Notes: generated from the sequence alone by a model not told the origin. Positions 20,901 through 27,065 are shown, counted from the first letter of the stretch. The stretch: 64,000 nt of DNA from Meghimatium bilineatum (GCA_034231615.1 CM067315.1:34898059-34962058); one strand, 5' to 3'. Translations and numbers: made by a program.

Positions 20901-23335
20901 AAAAGGAAGAACAGTACATGAAGCCAGTGGTGCCTTTACCGCAACAACAAGCAGCCTAACAATGGAAGTATTCGCAGTAACGCAGGCACTTAACTGGCTG
21001 GAATCGCAAGCCTATTCCCACGCGTGCATACTAAATGACTCTCTGAATATGATTCAGAAAGTCAAAACAGGTGATGTACGTAGGGAATGGACGGAGTCAT
21101 TTGAGAGAGTAGAAATGCGGGCATCACTACGAAGACTCACGCTTATTTTTGTCCCCGGACACGCGGGCGTGGAGGGAAACGAACGAGCCGACCAATTAGC
21201 TAGCCTCGCCACCACAACAGACGGTCAGCCTATGGACCGATCAGACATACTCATTGCTCTCCGTGAGTCCTCATGATCAGAGGATTTTGAGATGAATGAG
21301 CACGAGTCAATTTCGAGAATGCGCGAAATGGGAGTGAGGATGGGTGTGGCCCATAGAGAACCCCTGACAAAGACTTCAAAAAGAGCAGTGAACCAACATA
21401 GAACTGGAACCATCAGCCGGTATACCCTGAGAGATTTACTAAACCGGAGATCTGAGCACCTATGGATTTGTCCGGTGTGCGAAGAGGATAATCAACATAC
21501 CTAATACGTCTAGTGAAGTCACTAACACCACACCAGAAATGTGCCAGGGGGAATTATGGATATTGGAACAAGAGAAAGGAATACTCTTAAATCATCCTTG
21601 AGTGAGAGGTGCCGTGGTTGGTTGCTGATCCAGTGGTCCATGCCCTTTGACCCAATGCCATTGTGTGATATATGCATGTGTTTGTGAGTTGTTTTGTTCC
21701 ATATAATGTGTTCCATTTATCTGGCCCTGGATGGAGAAGCATTTTCCTGTCATCCAGCGCTGGACATTCAAAAAGGTGGTGGTCAAGTTACATATGGATG
21801 AGTGCACAGCCGGCATCCTAGAGTGTGTTGTGGTTGGATTCTGTTCAGGTGATTGTACATGTGTGTGCAGTCGGAATATGATACTCTGGAGAGGTGCCTT
21901 AGATCACAAGAAATAAACTAGAGGACCGCTGATGATGGATGTGGCACATATAAAATGGTGACAACACGTGTTTTCTGAACTACATCCTGCTGGAAATATA
22001 GCAGGACCATTGTTTTACTATAACGAGAGATCCAGCAGGAGTTTGAGAATGAATGCTGAAGAAGAAACCACAGGATAGTGAATCTCTGACAACAAATTTA
22101 TCCTAGGAGAGGGGAACACTGATTTCAAACCCTGGGCAGATGGTGCTCACCAACTCTAGTAGGTAAGCTGTCTAGGAGAAGGAAAACTCCAAAATGAAAC
22201 CCCTACCCTGTGGACAATCCTTGGATGGGTAAGGACTATGGGAAACGCACCCTGGCCCATAAAGTAAGATGGAGACACTGGATGGAAAGGTACAAAATAG
22301 TCCAGCCAGGGCTGAAAACCAGTGTCATGCAATGACTCTGTAATGTCAAATAAAAGGTTGCAAAAAATTCATTTTGGTGCTTCATCTGTGGAATCCCATC
22401 AGGCAATTGATCCTCTTCCGTGATCTATATTCATATTTCTAGGCCTTCCTTTCTCACTCTGTGGGTTCTATGTCATCGATCACCTAGCTATATCTTTTAC
22501 TGGTTATTCTGAGTGTGTGCCCAATCCATCTCCACTGTCTAAGTGTTGCTTGGTAAGAAATGTGTCCATGTATTGCGTGGTGTTGGGCCCAAATGTAATA
22601 ATATTGTGCTACCTGAGGAAGTTTTGGGGGTGCAGTTAGATTCTCTATCGCAGCGGGACAATGGTCCTAATAGATTTGGATGATGTAGTTTCATTTGTGC
22701 TAATCTTCTTCGTTCTTAAACTCCTGCAGATTTGCAAGATGTAGTCCGGAGAACGGATTGCATTGTGTCATGGCTTACAGCTTTGCTGTGATATCTGCGC
22801 CTTTTGGCCTGAAACATCCGACTTCAGCATGGCTTTGGGTCACTAACCCTATATGGGATAGCCAACTCCATCCCATAACCTCCTTAGTTGCCTTTTACGA
22901 CATGCGTGGAAGGCAAAGTGTTGCTATTCTTTGCTTCCCTTTCGGGCACGGCAACACTTGGGCGTCATTTGTGCTAATGACCTGAAGCATCCATCTTTGA
23001 CAGTGTGTTAACTGTCTAACCTCTTAGATAAAATTGACCCAGAAGCCATGCTAAATATTTGATGCTAAAAAGTGCAGAAATCACAAGCTGAAAGTCATGA
23101 CTGCATTATACTCTCCAGAATACATCTAGTGGTTGATCTGCAGGAGTATTAACCCAGAAGAAAATGTTAAGAGTTTAATACCAGCTTTTTCTAACAATAG
23201 GTTGTTCACAATTATGGTCATGGTGGATCTGGAATCACTTTACATTGGGGTTGTGCTACTGAAGTCACGAAGCTTGCCTTGGAATCTCTTGGCTACTCAA
23301 CAACATCAATGCAGCAAATTAAATCCCGTATGTGA
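4199..23335 (+). CDS. D-aspartate / D-amino-acid oxidase family gene (10 coding exons)
   Basis: FAD-dependent flavoenzyme that oxidatively deaminates D-amino acids to 2-oxo acids, ammonia and hydrogen peroxide, normally in peroxisomes. Ten exons (4199-4386, 5669-5783, 7251-7330, 9440-9505, 11169-11223, 12625-12726, 13898-13974, 15571-15688, 18584-18682, 23201-23335) have GT/AG borders and join in one frame to 344 residues, the usual family length. Visible marks are the FAD dinucleotide fold [29 protein letters not shown], the active-site YIYILPG tyrosine, GLRPSR with the substrate-binding arginine, and the signature [15 protein letters not shown]. The C-terminus Ser-Arg-Met is an accepted peroxisomal PTS1 variant. 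KFSPHTTSD and VQLVSG favour D-aspartate oxidase; HWGCA is shared with D-amino-acid oxidase, so the substrate is not settled. The initiator Met may be at 4151, in the read-through of exon 1, or on an unseen upstream exon. Confidence 0.93.
4430..4914. repeat. 30-bp minisatellite, left block
   Basis: The unit is about TAAGAATTTAGTCATGGTAA plus CATCCTGTTG, with many slightly different copies. It lies in oxidase intron 1 and is interrupted by a LINE insertion. Confidence 0.92.
4915..5342 (+). mobile_element. LINE 3' end inserted in the minisatellite, with target-site duplication
   Basis: The insert encodes the C-terminal end of a LINE ORF2. First comes [20 protein letters not shown], then, after a frame change, [14 protein letters not shown] and [20 protein letters not shown], ending at a stop near 5306. 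The 3' end is GCTGAACGCAGAAGAAGAAG. TCATGGT flanks both sides (4908-4914 and 5343-5349), consistent with a target-site duplication, although the satellite repeats that string anyway. It is 5' truncated, as usual for target-primed insertion. Confidence 0.85.
5343..5620. repeat. 30-bp minisatellite, right block
   Basis: Continuation of the same array after the LINE, becoming more diverged towards 5600 (AAGTCAAGGTGATCTGATC variants). Confidence 0.85.
5669..5783 (+). CDS. Oxidase exon 2
   Basis: It encodes [20 protein letters not shown] then [13 protein letters not shown], matching the family helix and the VHLVSG strand. The acceptor is AAACAG and the donor GTAAAT; it ends in phase 0. Confidence 0.92.
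5873..5972. repeat. 24-bp minisatellite, about 4 copies
   Basis: The unit is TGTCCTGGTTTATATCTTAC plus ACCT. It lies in oxidase intron 2, just after exon 2. Confidence 0.9.
6252..6475. repeat. SINE A fragment (minus) next to SINE B fragment (plus)
   Basis: Positions 6252-6340 are the 3' end of SINE A on the minus strand. Positions 6386-6475 are the 3' part of SINE B on the plus strand, ending AACATTGAAGAAGAAGG. Confidence 0.75.
6480..6735 (+). mobile_element. LINE ORF2 C-terminal fragment
   Basis: It encodes [20 protein letters not shown] then [20 protein letters not shown] and ALERQL. This is the GRPR(x)WxxNIK block typical of LINE ORF2 ends. Related pieces lie at 8985-9345 and 60605-60960. 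Confidence 0.75.
7251..7330 (+). CDS. Oxidase exon 3
   Basis: It encodes [20 protein letters not shown] then ARFPAA. This corresponds to the FRKMTEAELKKFP region of the mammalian enzyme. The donor is GTAAGA, phase 2. Confidence 0.9.
7510..8390 (+). repeat. Family D repeat, split by a SINE A
   Basis: A long unclassified repeat with no coding potential. It starts near TATGTGGCAACTAGA, passes a core GTC(A)TAGGAGATGACTAAGG and ends near CTAAAGGGATTATTTCATCA. Without the SINE it is about 600 bp. Other copies lie at 15715-17140, 18770-19370 (minus), 31345-31830 (minus) and 34990-35430. At 8281-8307 it holds a perfect inverted repeat with 13-base arms. Confidence 0.75.
7746..8029 (+). repeat. SINE A, full length, with 11-bp target-site duplication
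   Basis: This is the best copy for defining the family. AGTACACCTGT flanks it at 7735-7745 and 8030-8040. The body begins TGCCCGTGTGTTGCC and ends CAG(AAG)n. No clear pol III A or B box was seen. Predicted short stems are GTGTTGC/GCAACAC (7753/7787) enclosing CCC-GAAA-GGG (7765-7774), GTCG/CGAC (7810/7821), GGGATGG/CCATCCC (7837/7855) and GGGTCA-G-TGACCC (7867-7879). Confidence 0.92.
8915..8946. repeat. GT/AT microsatellite
   Basis: A (GT)n run passes into (AT)n in oxidase intron 3. Confidence 0.9.
8985..9345 (+). mobile_element. LINE C-terminal fragment, decayed
   Basis: The DNA matches 29225-29375 (AGCAAATAGAACAA(T/G)AAGAG and beyond) and, more loosely, 6480-6735 (GTAAGAGCATA(C/T)AACA). 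Reading frames are broken. It ends near short GATA-like repeats at 9340. Confidence 0.65.
9440..9505 (+). CDS. Oxidase exon 4 (66 bp)
   Basis: A short exon found by searching for the missing family segment. It encodes [21 protein letters not shown], equivalent to the FTTL...YLPWL block. The acceptor is CACCAG and the donor GTAAGC. Both phases fit exons 3 and 5 exactly. Confidence 0.88.
9520..9960. other. Oxidase intron 4, first part: nothing recognised
   Basis: AT-rich intron sequence without a repeat family or ORF I can identify. Confidence 0.5.
9963..10532 (+). repeat. SINE A copy split by a terminal-inverted-repeat element
   Basis: The left part, 9963-10147, runs from GGAGCAAAGAACAGCAACA to AAACCATGA. 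The right part, 10464-10532, resumes CCATGACACAACACATTCTG and ends GAACAAACACAAAAGAAG. The break is filled by the element at 10148-10463. Confidence 0.85.
10148..10463. mobile_element. MITE-like DNA transposon inside a SINE A
   Basis: About 316 bp with terminal inverted repeats of about 25 bp. The left end is TGGCACAATACAAGAATCAT, and the right end is its reverse complement with two mismatches. ACCATGA or CCATGA stands on both sides, giving a 6-7-bp target-site duplication; the exact edge is ambiguous by one base. It has no ORF, so it is non-autonomous. I cannot name the superfamily. Confidence 0.85.
10893..11041 (-). repeat. SINE B, near full length
   Basis: The reverse complement runs from CCGAAGACAGATGTGTCAGA to GAACGCTGAAGAAGAAG. 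It ends about 130 bp before oxidase exon 5. Confidence 0.88.
11169..11223 (+). CDS. Oxidase exon 5 (55 bp)
   Basis: It encodes [18 protein letters not shown] after completing an Arg codon. The acceptor is TTTGTAG and the donor GTAGGG. It matches the GGWTLTRRIEDLWE region. Confidence 0.9.
11230..11880. other. Oxidase intron 5, first part: nothing recognised
   Basis: No repeat family or conserved ORF could be identified. A short G run lies near 11530. Confidence 0.5.
11889..12018 (-). repeat. SINE A 3' fragment, old
   Basis: The reverse complement carries GCTGAAGTCGGATGTGTCAA through the AGAATGAGAGGAAG tail, with many changes. Confidence 0.75.
12052..12190. repeat. 34-bp minisatellite, about 4 copies
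   Basis: The unit is about GTCTGTGAGGACACTTGGTT plus ATATAATGTATCAA. It lies in oxidase intron 5. Confidence 0.85.
12278..12558 (+). repeat. SINE A, old near-full-length copy with target-site duplication
   Basis: AGATAAGA stands on both sides (12270-12277 and 12559-12566). The body is strongly diverged but keeps the order of SINE A blocks, including GCTGAAGTCGAATGTACCAG. Confidence 0.75.
12625..12726 (+). CDS. Oxidase exon 6
   Basis: It encodes [20 protein letters not shown] then MPTRGQVWR, the conserved D(L/I)V(I/V)NC(S/C)GLG and RGQ motifs. The donor is GTGAGT and both ends are phase 0. Confidence 0.93.
12746..13030 (-). repeat. SINE A, full length
   Basis: The reverse complement runs from GCCCGTGTGTTGCCGGGACC to GCAGAAGAAGAAG. 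It begins only about 20 bp after oxidase exon 6. Confidence 0.9.
13516..13790. repeat. Imperfect AAC/AGC trinucleotide tract
   Basis: Purine-rich triplet repeat in oxidase intron 6. It gives a spurious open frame of Asn and Ser on the plus strand and a Leu-rich one on the minus strand. Confidence 0.88.
13898..13974 (+). CDS. Oxidase exon 7
   Basis: It encodes [20 protein letters not shown] then IYILPG. The tyrosine before ILPG corresponds to the substrate-binding Tyr of the family. The donor is GTAAGC. Confidence 0.92.
13985..14090. repeat. About 21-bp minisatellite
   Basis: Copies of GGTATGGTTGGTG(A/T)GTAGCA, starting directly after the donor of oxidase exon 7. Confidence 0.85.
14455..14840. 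repeat. SINE A (minus) followed by SINE B (plus)
   Basis: Positions 14455-14688 are a diverged SINE A on the minus strand. Positions 14697-14840 are a SINE B on the plus strand, running from CCAAAGACAGATGTGTTTAG to AATAAACGCTGAAGG. Confidence 0.8.
14845..15318. other. Oxidase intron 7, middle: nothing recognised
   Basis: Intron sequence with no repeat family seen elsewhere in the window. Confidence 0.5.
15329..15492 (-). repeat. SINE B, full length, with 10-bp target-site duplication
   Basis: AGTCTCATGT flanks it at 15319-15328 and 15493-15502. The right edge lies 78 bp before oxidase exon 8. Confidence 0.92.
15571..15688 (+). CDS. Oxidase exon 8
   Basis: It encodes [20 protein letters not shown] then [18 protein letters not shown], the VTLGG(T)xQxGDW motif. 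The acceptor is CCCTCAG and the donor GTAAGT. Confidence 0.93.
15758..15908 (-). repeat. SINE B inside family D, 11-bp target-site duplication
   Basis: ACTTCTAGTTC stands at 15747-15757 and 15909-15919. The head is complete (reverse complement begins CTGCTGAAGATGGATGTGTC). Confidence 0.92.
15941..16217 (+). repeat. SINE A inside family D, target-site duplication
   Basis: AAATAGAGCT (15931-15940) and AAATAGGGCT (16218-16227) flank it, with one mismatch. The body has the same block order as 7746-8029. Confidence 0.9.
16282..16885. repeat. 52-bp minisatellite, about 12 copies
   Basis: The unit is AATGTTAGATGTGCCATCAC, TATGGATGAGTCAACAAATC, CTAGGTGCCAGC. Copies differ by single bases; ATAGATG and ATGGATG alternate in the left half. 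The unit is an amplified internal segment of family D: compare 35270-35330, where it occurs once. Confidence 0.95.
17305..17560. mobile_element. Two LINE 3' fragments
   Basis: Positions 17305-17375 (plus) encode [20 protein letters not shown] then QI and a stop, a relative of the end of the LINE at 4915-5342. Positions 17387-17560 (minus) are the other LINE 3' end, the one also seen at 41505-41690. Confidence 0.65.
17608..17763 (-). repeat. SINE B, full length
   Basis: The reverse complement runs from CCGCCAAAGATGAATGTGTC to AACACTGAAGAAG. ACTATT stands on both sides as a possible short target-site duplication. Confidence 0.88.
17882..18054. mobile_element. Possible pogo/Tigger-like MITE, degenerate
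   Basis: The left end ACAGTGGAATCCTGTTATAA resembles pogo-group inverted repeats. The right end reads TGTTATAACAGAATGC and then CTACTGT, an imperfect inverted copy with an interruption. There is no ORF. Confidence 0.45.
18172..18329 (+). repeat. SINE B, full length
   Basis: It runs from GCCGAAGACGGATGTGTCGG to GAACGCTGAAGAAGAA, close to the consensus. Confidence 0.9.
18345..18495 (-). mobile_element. LINE reverse transcriptase fragment
   Basis: The minus strand encodes [20 protein letters not shown]. This matches the LINE RT block with KYGMEINAEKTK. A stop follows soon after. Confidence 0.7.
18584..18682 (+). CDS. Oxidase exon 9
   Basis: It encodes [20 protein letters not shown] then [13 protein letters not shown]. 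The Arg of GLRP...R is the substrate-carboxylate ligand in this family. The acceptor is TTCCAG and the donor GTAAAA. Confidence 0.92.
18770..19370 (-). repeat. Family D copy with a 66-bp internal tandem array
   Basis: The reverse complement starts GACAACCGGAGCTTGGACTT and ends near AGCTGAAGGGATTATT. The core reads CATGTTGTAGGAGGTGACCA. Confidence 0.75.
19008..19203. repeat. 66-bp tandem repeat, 3 copies
   Basis: The unit begins GAGGACAAAGTTGCAATGTT and ends GGATTATTCAATAAAA. Because 66 is a multiple of three, it creates a spurious repeated ORF ([17 protein letters not shown]). Confidence 0.92.
19905..20335. repeat. SINE B (minus) followed by SINE A (plus), both old
   Basis: Positions 19905-20035 are SINE B on the minus strand with gaps. 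Positions 20088-20335 are SINE A on the plus strand, with core GCATGTCGTAAGAGGCAATT and a tail rich in GAAAG. Confidence 0.75.
20360..21720 (+). mobile_element. LINE 3' part with nearly intact RNase H domain (I-like)
   Basis: An open frame at 20776-21276 encodes a complete RNase H fold. [20 protein letters not shown] carries the first Asp, [14 protein letters not shown] the Glu, [10 protein letters not shown] the second Asp, and [20 protein letters not shown] the His region with the last Asp. A following frame (21292-21504) gives the C-terminal part with [20 protein letters not shown]. About 60 bases near 21615-21675 match the edge of family E. Confidence 0.88.
21925..22066 (+). repeat. SINE B copy
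   Basis: It runs from CGCTGATGATGGATGTGGCA to GAATGCTGAAGAAGAA, moderately diverged. Confidence 0.82.
22090..22600. mobile_element. LINE-related fragments
   Basis: Positions 22180-22290 (plus) hold AAACCCCTACCCTGTGGACA followed by a GGGTAAGGACTATGGGAAAC-type stretch, recalling a LINE leader. Positions 22390-22600 (minus) encode a decayed WRWIGHTLR / GRPRNM type ORF2 end. The assignment rests on short motifs. Confidence 0.5.
22632..23005 (-). repeat. Old SINE B interrupted by SINE A
   Basis: The flanks 22632-22704 and 22965-23005 join into one SINE B on the minus strand. The SINE A at 22705-22964 separates them. Confidence 0.82.
22705..22964 (-). repeat. SINE A inserted into SINE B, 14-bp target-site duplication
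   Basis: TCATTTGTGCTAAT occurs at 22691-22704 and 22965-22978. The reverse complement runs from CGCCCAAGTGTTGCC to GAACGAAGAAGA. Confidence 0.93.
23030..23165 (+). repeat. SINE A 3' half, old
   Basis: It runs from GACCCAGAAGCCATGCTAAA to AACCCAGAAGAAAATG and lies just before oxidase exon 10. Confidence 0.65.
23201..23335 (+). CDS. Oxidase exon 10 and stop: family signature and PTS1
   Basis: It encodes [20 protein letters not shown] through QQIKSRM and a TGA stop at 23333-23335. It holds the PROSITE-like D-amino-acid oxidase signature and the C-terminal Ser-Arg-Met. The acceptor is AACAATAG. Confidence 0.93.
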   Translation, partial: VVHNYGHGGSGITLHWGCATEVTKLALESLGYSTTSMQQIKSRM

Positions 23336-23392
23336 TATCTGCTTCACTAATTATGCCCAAATGAAGGCAGTATGTGTTTTCGTCATATGAAG

Positions 23393-23709
23393 CTTCTTCA
23401 GTGTTCATTACCAAACTCCTGCTGCCCGCCGAAGACAGATGTATTGGGCCACTGGCGCAAATAAAACGGCAACACAACGCATTTCCATTCTCTGGACTAC
23501 ATTCAACTAGAAATCTTGTAAGACCAGTGTCTTGTGTTGCAAGAGAAATCCAGCGGGAGTTTGAGAATGAACGCTGAAGAAACTCCTGCTGGATTTCTCT
23601 TGTAGTAGGACAATTGTTGTTTTAAATTTCCAACAGGATGTAGTCCAGAGAATGGAAATGTGCTGTTGGTTTTATTTGTGTCAATGACCTGACACAGCAG
23701 TCTTTGGTG
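23393..23709 (-). repeat. SINE B (outer) with 11-bp target-site duplication, interrupted by another SINE B
   Basis: GTCATATGAAG flanks the whole unit at 23382-23392 and 23710-23720. The outer element reads on the minus strand and lies 58 bp after the oxidase stop codon, so it is probably in the 3' UTR. Confidence 0.92.
23425..23579 (+). repeat. SINE B (inner) nested in SINE B, 12-bp target-site duplication
   Basis: AAACTCCTGCTG occurs at 23413-23424 and 23580-23591, a stretch belonging to the outer element. The inner copy is complete, from CCGCCGAAGACAGATGTATT to GAACGCTGAAGA. Confidence 0.94.
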
Positions 23710-23758
23710 GTCATATGAAGCAAACCAGCATTATGTTGAATCATGTATGAAATAACAT

Positions 23759-23764
23759 AATAAA
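23759..23764 (+). promoter_or_regulatory. Candidate poly(A) signal of the oxidase gene
   Basis: AATAAA lies 424 bp after the stop codon, the first good match past the nested SINE pair. Confidence 0.4.
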
Positions 23765-23769
23765 ATTCA

Positions 23770-24190
23770 CCTTTAAGCTATTACATTTTATGTTCTCTCA
23801 TGACATGATAGAAGATTGATACATGTACTCACTGCAACAAAACTCAAATCCAACAGGTAAAAAAGTGCTAATCACTGGAAAAACATAAACAAAAATCCTT
23901 TATGAAGGTTAGTTAGTCATTGGATCATCACTGCACCTCGGATATCTCCATATGTATCCACCATTACACGTTGACTGACCATCATATTTCCTTGCCCATG
24001 AAACCACTCCTTTATGAATGACACAACCACAATAAAATATGACCAGCAAGAACAGCACTATTGATGTTTACCAATGACTAAATATAGACATGCATATTAT
24101 TAGTTTCCAGGGATTAGTAAAACTTTATTACCATGTTTAAGTTTTGCAAAACATGCCAAGAGGACTGCACTAGGCCAGCACAAAACAAAT
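23770..24190. other. Between the two genes: nothing recognised
   Basis: AT-rich sequence with no ORF or repeat family identified. Confidence 0.5.
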
Positions 24191-24194
24191 TGCA

Positions 24195-24501
24195 TCCCAA
24201 TCTGCATGAAAATGATCAGAATCTGTTCAACCCCATAGACACAGAAGGCATGTCAAGCAGAAATGTGCAGCCAAGCATTCATTTCACCAGACTACATCCT
24301 GCAGGTCATCAGCAAGAAATGCAATATGAATCAGAGTTAACATTTTGCTAGTTTACAGCAAAGCTGTGATAATTGCACCTTTCGGTTCAACAAATTTTGA
24401 CATGCATGTGATTCCCCTATGTTGTAAACACTTCAATCTGTCTTCACATGACTGTGTCTATGGGGTTGAACAGATGCTGATAATTTTCCTGCAGATTGGG
24501 A
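24195..24501. repeat. Inverted-repeat element with 50-bp arms
   Basis: The left arm 24195-24244 (TCCCAATCTGCATGAAAATG onward) and the right arm 24452-24501 are reverse complements with 3 mismatches. The 207-bp spacer contains a decayed SINE A piece (TTTACAGCAAAGCTGTGATA). A third copy of the arm start occurs near 25945-25980 (TTGCATCCCAATCTGCAGGA). It may be a fold-back element or MITE. Confidence 0.85.
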
Positions 24502-24644
24502 GTGTGTATCACCCTCTGCACAACAGGGTTTGTGGTGGAAATGCATCTTGTACAAGGTGCCTGTTTGCATGTGTTCTAGCATTTCACCTGCAAATGTAAA
24601 CAAAACCCATTATCTGAAAGCTTGGATTTGGTGTTAAATCAATC

Positions 24645-24790
24645 AATAAACCCATAACCCTTCAGGGTCGTAGGGGTACCACATTGGATGCTTCAGCACA
24701 CAGAGTCCTCCAGCGAATTATATCCTCAGCGATGCGTGTGGAAATATCTAGCACTGTCCATTTTCTCTGTGCGTGATTATCCATTGTAGT
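24645..24790 (-). mobile_element. LINE 3' terminal fragment
   Basis: The reverse complement encodes the end with [17 protein letters not shown]-like residues (as at 41505-41690). It then runs through CCTGAAGGGTTATGGGTTTA into an ATTGATTG tail. Confidence 0.8.
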
Positions 24791-25264
24791 ATTTCAGTGG
24801 GCAAAAGGTTTAGCTAGTGGTGCCCATCTCCTCTCCAGCTGTCCTACTGATGTGGTTATATGGATGTGTCTTCACTCTCCATTGCACTTTGCTGATGTTG
24901 ACACTACATCACATTTGAACTTCGCGCATCGCTACCAATTCACTAGCATTTGGTGTAGGGAATGCTAGAACATAACACCTTCTTAGATGAAGTTTAATCC
25001 ACCAAGAAATTGTTCTTACATATTTCTGTACCAACTAGAACTATTTAGCCATTTTGAAAAAAGCTCTGAACACCGTCTTTGTCATAGATTTTGTTATATT
25101 GCCTCAAATTTATTGTTGCCATCTGCTAGCACAATGATTTTTTGATTCAGAAACTTGCTCACTAATAGGAAACATGACCGTGAGGGCCAACGTTGCAAAT
25201 TTGTAGGTTGTGGTGACAGAGAGGTACTGGTCACAGTGTGCAATTAATTATCGTGCCATGTCTA

Positions 25265-25810
25265 TACATGATGGAGCATGCATGTAGTTGTGTCTGTGGG
25301 TCTCACCAATGGTCCACTAGACAAACCACCCATGCAACAGAAAACAGATGAGTTATATTGAGGTTATCTCCTTATAGAAGCCTCATGGCATGTCTTCTAT
25401 ACAATTATGCTTTTATTTTGTTGTTGCAATGTGTTTTATGCGTGGCTATTTATTTTATAGATGTACTGTGCAGCATTCGGGAGGAGGAAATTGACAGCAC
25501 TGTTTTTTTCCTGTGGCTGAAGCCCACAATAGAGGCAAAGTGACGCAGGGTGGGACAATCCTTTTGACTTGAACATTTGGTTGCATGCCTGGAGCAATAG
25601 AGAAGTTCGGCATAACCAGTAGTCAATTAGTGGCGGGAAATGGGCACAGCGAAACCCTATCTTGGCTGTAGTCTATAGACAGGAACATGCCTTACTGGTG
25701 GTGGGATAGTTATTCTCTAGCCTAGAGTGGGCAATTTTTCCAGACTTTCCAACAATATAATGCCACTGGGTCAAAGGGCATGAGCCTGTGGATGAACAAC
25801 CAACCAACTA
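25265..25810. repeat. Family E repeat
   Basis: A non-coding interspersed repeat with landmarks GTGGGTCTCACCAATGG, GTACTGTGCAGCATTCGGGA, GACTTGAACATTTGGTTGCA and GGGTCAAAGGGCATGAGCC. Partial copies lie at 38795-38945, 41090-41480 and, inverted, at 32660-32970. Confidence 0.75.
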
Positions 25811-26269
25811 AACATGATGGAGTCAAATCCCGAAAGTTGGCCAGGGGTTTCACAAGATCTTTAACATGTTACTGAGATGCATTACAAGCAGGTGCTATTA
25901 GGGTCTTGGATATCTGCAAACTCTGGAAGTTATAACAAGACCAGTACAGAACATATTGCATCCCAATCTGCAGGAAAACTGTATAGCAAAAGGTTTTATT
26001 AGCAACAATCCCCTGGAATTACGAACAACAAAGCCTTTGTTTTCTCTGTGAATGTGGTTTTAATTCTCCAGGGCTTTCATACCAAAGGACTTTCAGAGGT
26101 ATGTAACCATTTAGTGGTATCTGTAGGCCACCTTTGAATATACATATTACTGTATAGCTTCAACATGGTCTTTATACCATTAAGTACGCACAGAGAACAC
26201 ACAATTTTGCAGTTCATAAACAGGCAGACAATCCAACCTTCTTAGTTGTCAAAATTTGTACTCCTCTTG

Positions 26270-26535
26270 GGCCCCAGAAACACACGGCCAAATTTGATCT
26301 AAAAAGAGTAATAATTCATCATCTTTACCGACTAAAGATCTCATACACAGATGAATGTCAATGTGGATCAGGAACCTATACTCATGAACACATACTTCAG
26401 TATTGCCCAGCATAAAAAGAGCAGAGACAGCAGACCTAGCCAGAGAATACAGATTTGAGACACAAGCTATGGGGCAGCCGCTGTGGACTTCGCCCTGACG
26501 TTATAAAAATAACTGCAGATGGAACACAGAAAAAA
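26270..26535 (+). mobile_element. LINE 3' end, second copy of the 4915-5342 family
   Basis: The DNA closely follows 5090-5330: CTCATACACAGATGAATGTC, ATACTTCAG, AAGCTATGGGGCAGCCGCT. It ends GATGGAACACAGAAAAAAA. An internal deletion and stops show decay. Confidence 0.85.
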
Positions 26536-27065
26536 ATTCCCGCTTGTATCTCCTACCTCTTGCTCGCCCCCCCACCCGGACTATACCCCCAAGTAAGGTT
26601 TTCAATGAAATATGTCCAAAATATTTTATTTGCTTGATCTTTATTTCCTTTAATAATTCTTCATACGAAGTGTTGTTAGAACTTTCTGGAAACTGTATCC
26701 CCATATTTGATCATCTCTCTTGGCTATTTTTAAATATAAATTAATTAATTAATCCTAACCCAAGCAAGGAGACACGGGTTCCAAACCAGAACCTTGTTTT
26801 CTTCTGTTTCCATGATGTTCTCCCTATTCTTCTATACACCCACTTCTCAAAATCATCAATTCTGTCTTCTGAGCCATACATTAGTATAGAATAGATGTAG
26901 CATTCATATATTTCTCATTTTAAGCTTGTTTATAATTTGGTTCAGATGTTAATATTTTTCTCATGTCACTGAAAGTACTTTTAGCCATTTCTATTCTCCT
27001 TTTAACTTCTGTTTCACATTTGCTATCATTTGTGATTATGTACCCGAAATATTGATAAAGTTCTA
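26500..27065 (-). mobile_element. LINE ORF2 C-terminal half
   Basis: The minus strand carries [35 protein letters not shown] and [11 protein letters not shown], then RARGRRYKREF. This is the LYG...RR...GH...GRR order of LINE ORF2 thumb regions. Frames change several times. A sister copy lies at 55825-56270. Confidence 0.82.
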
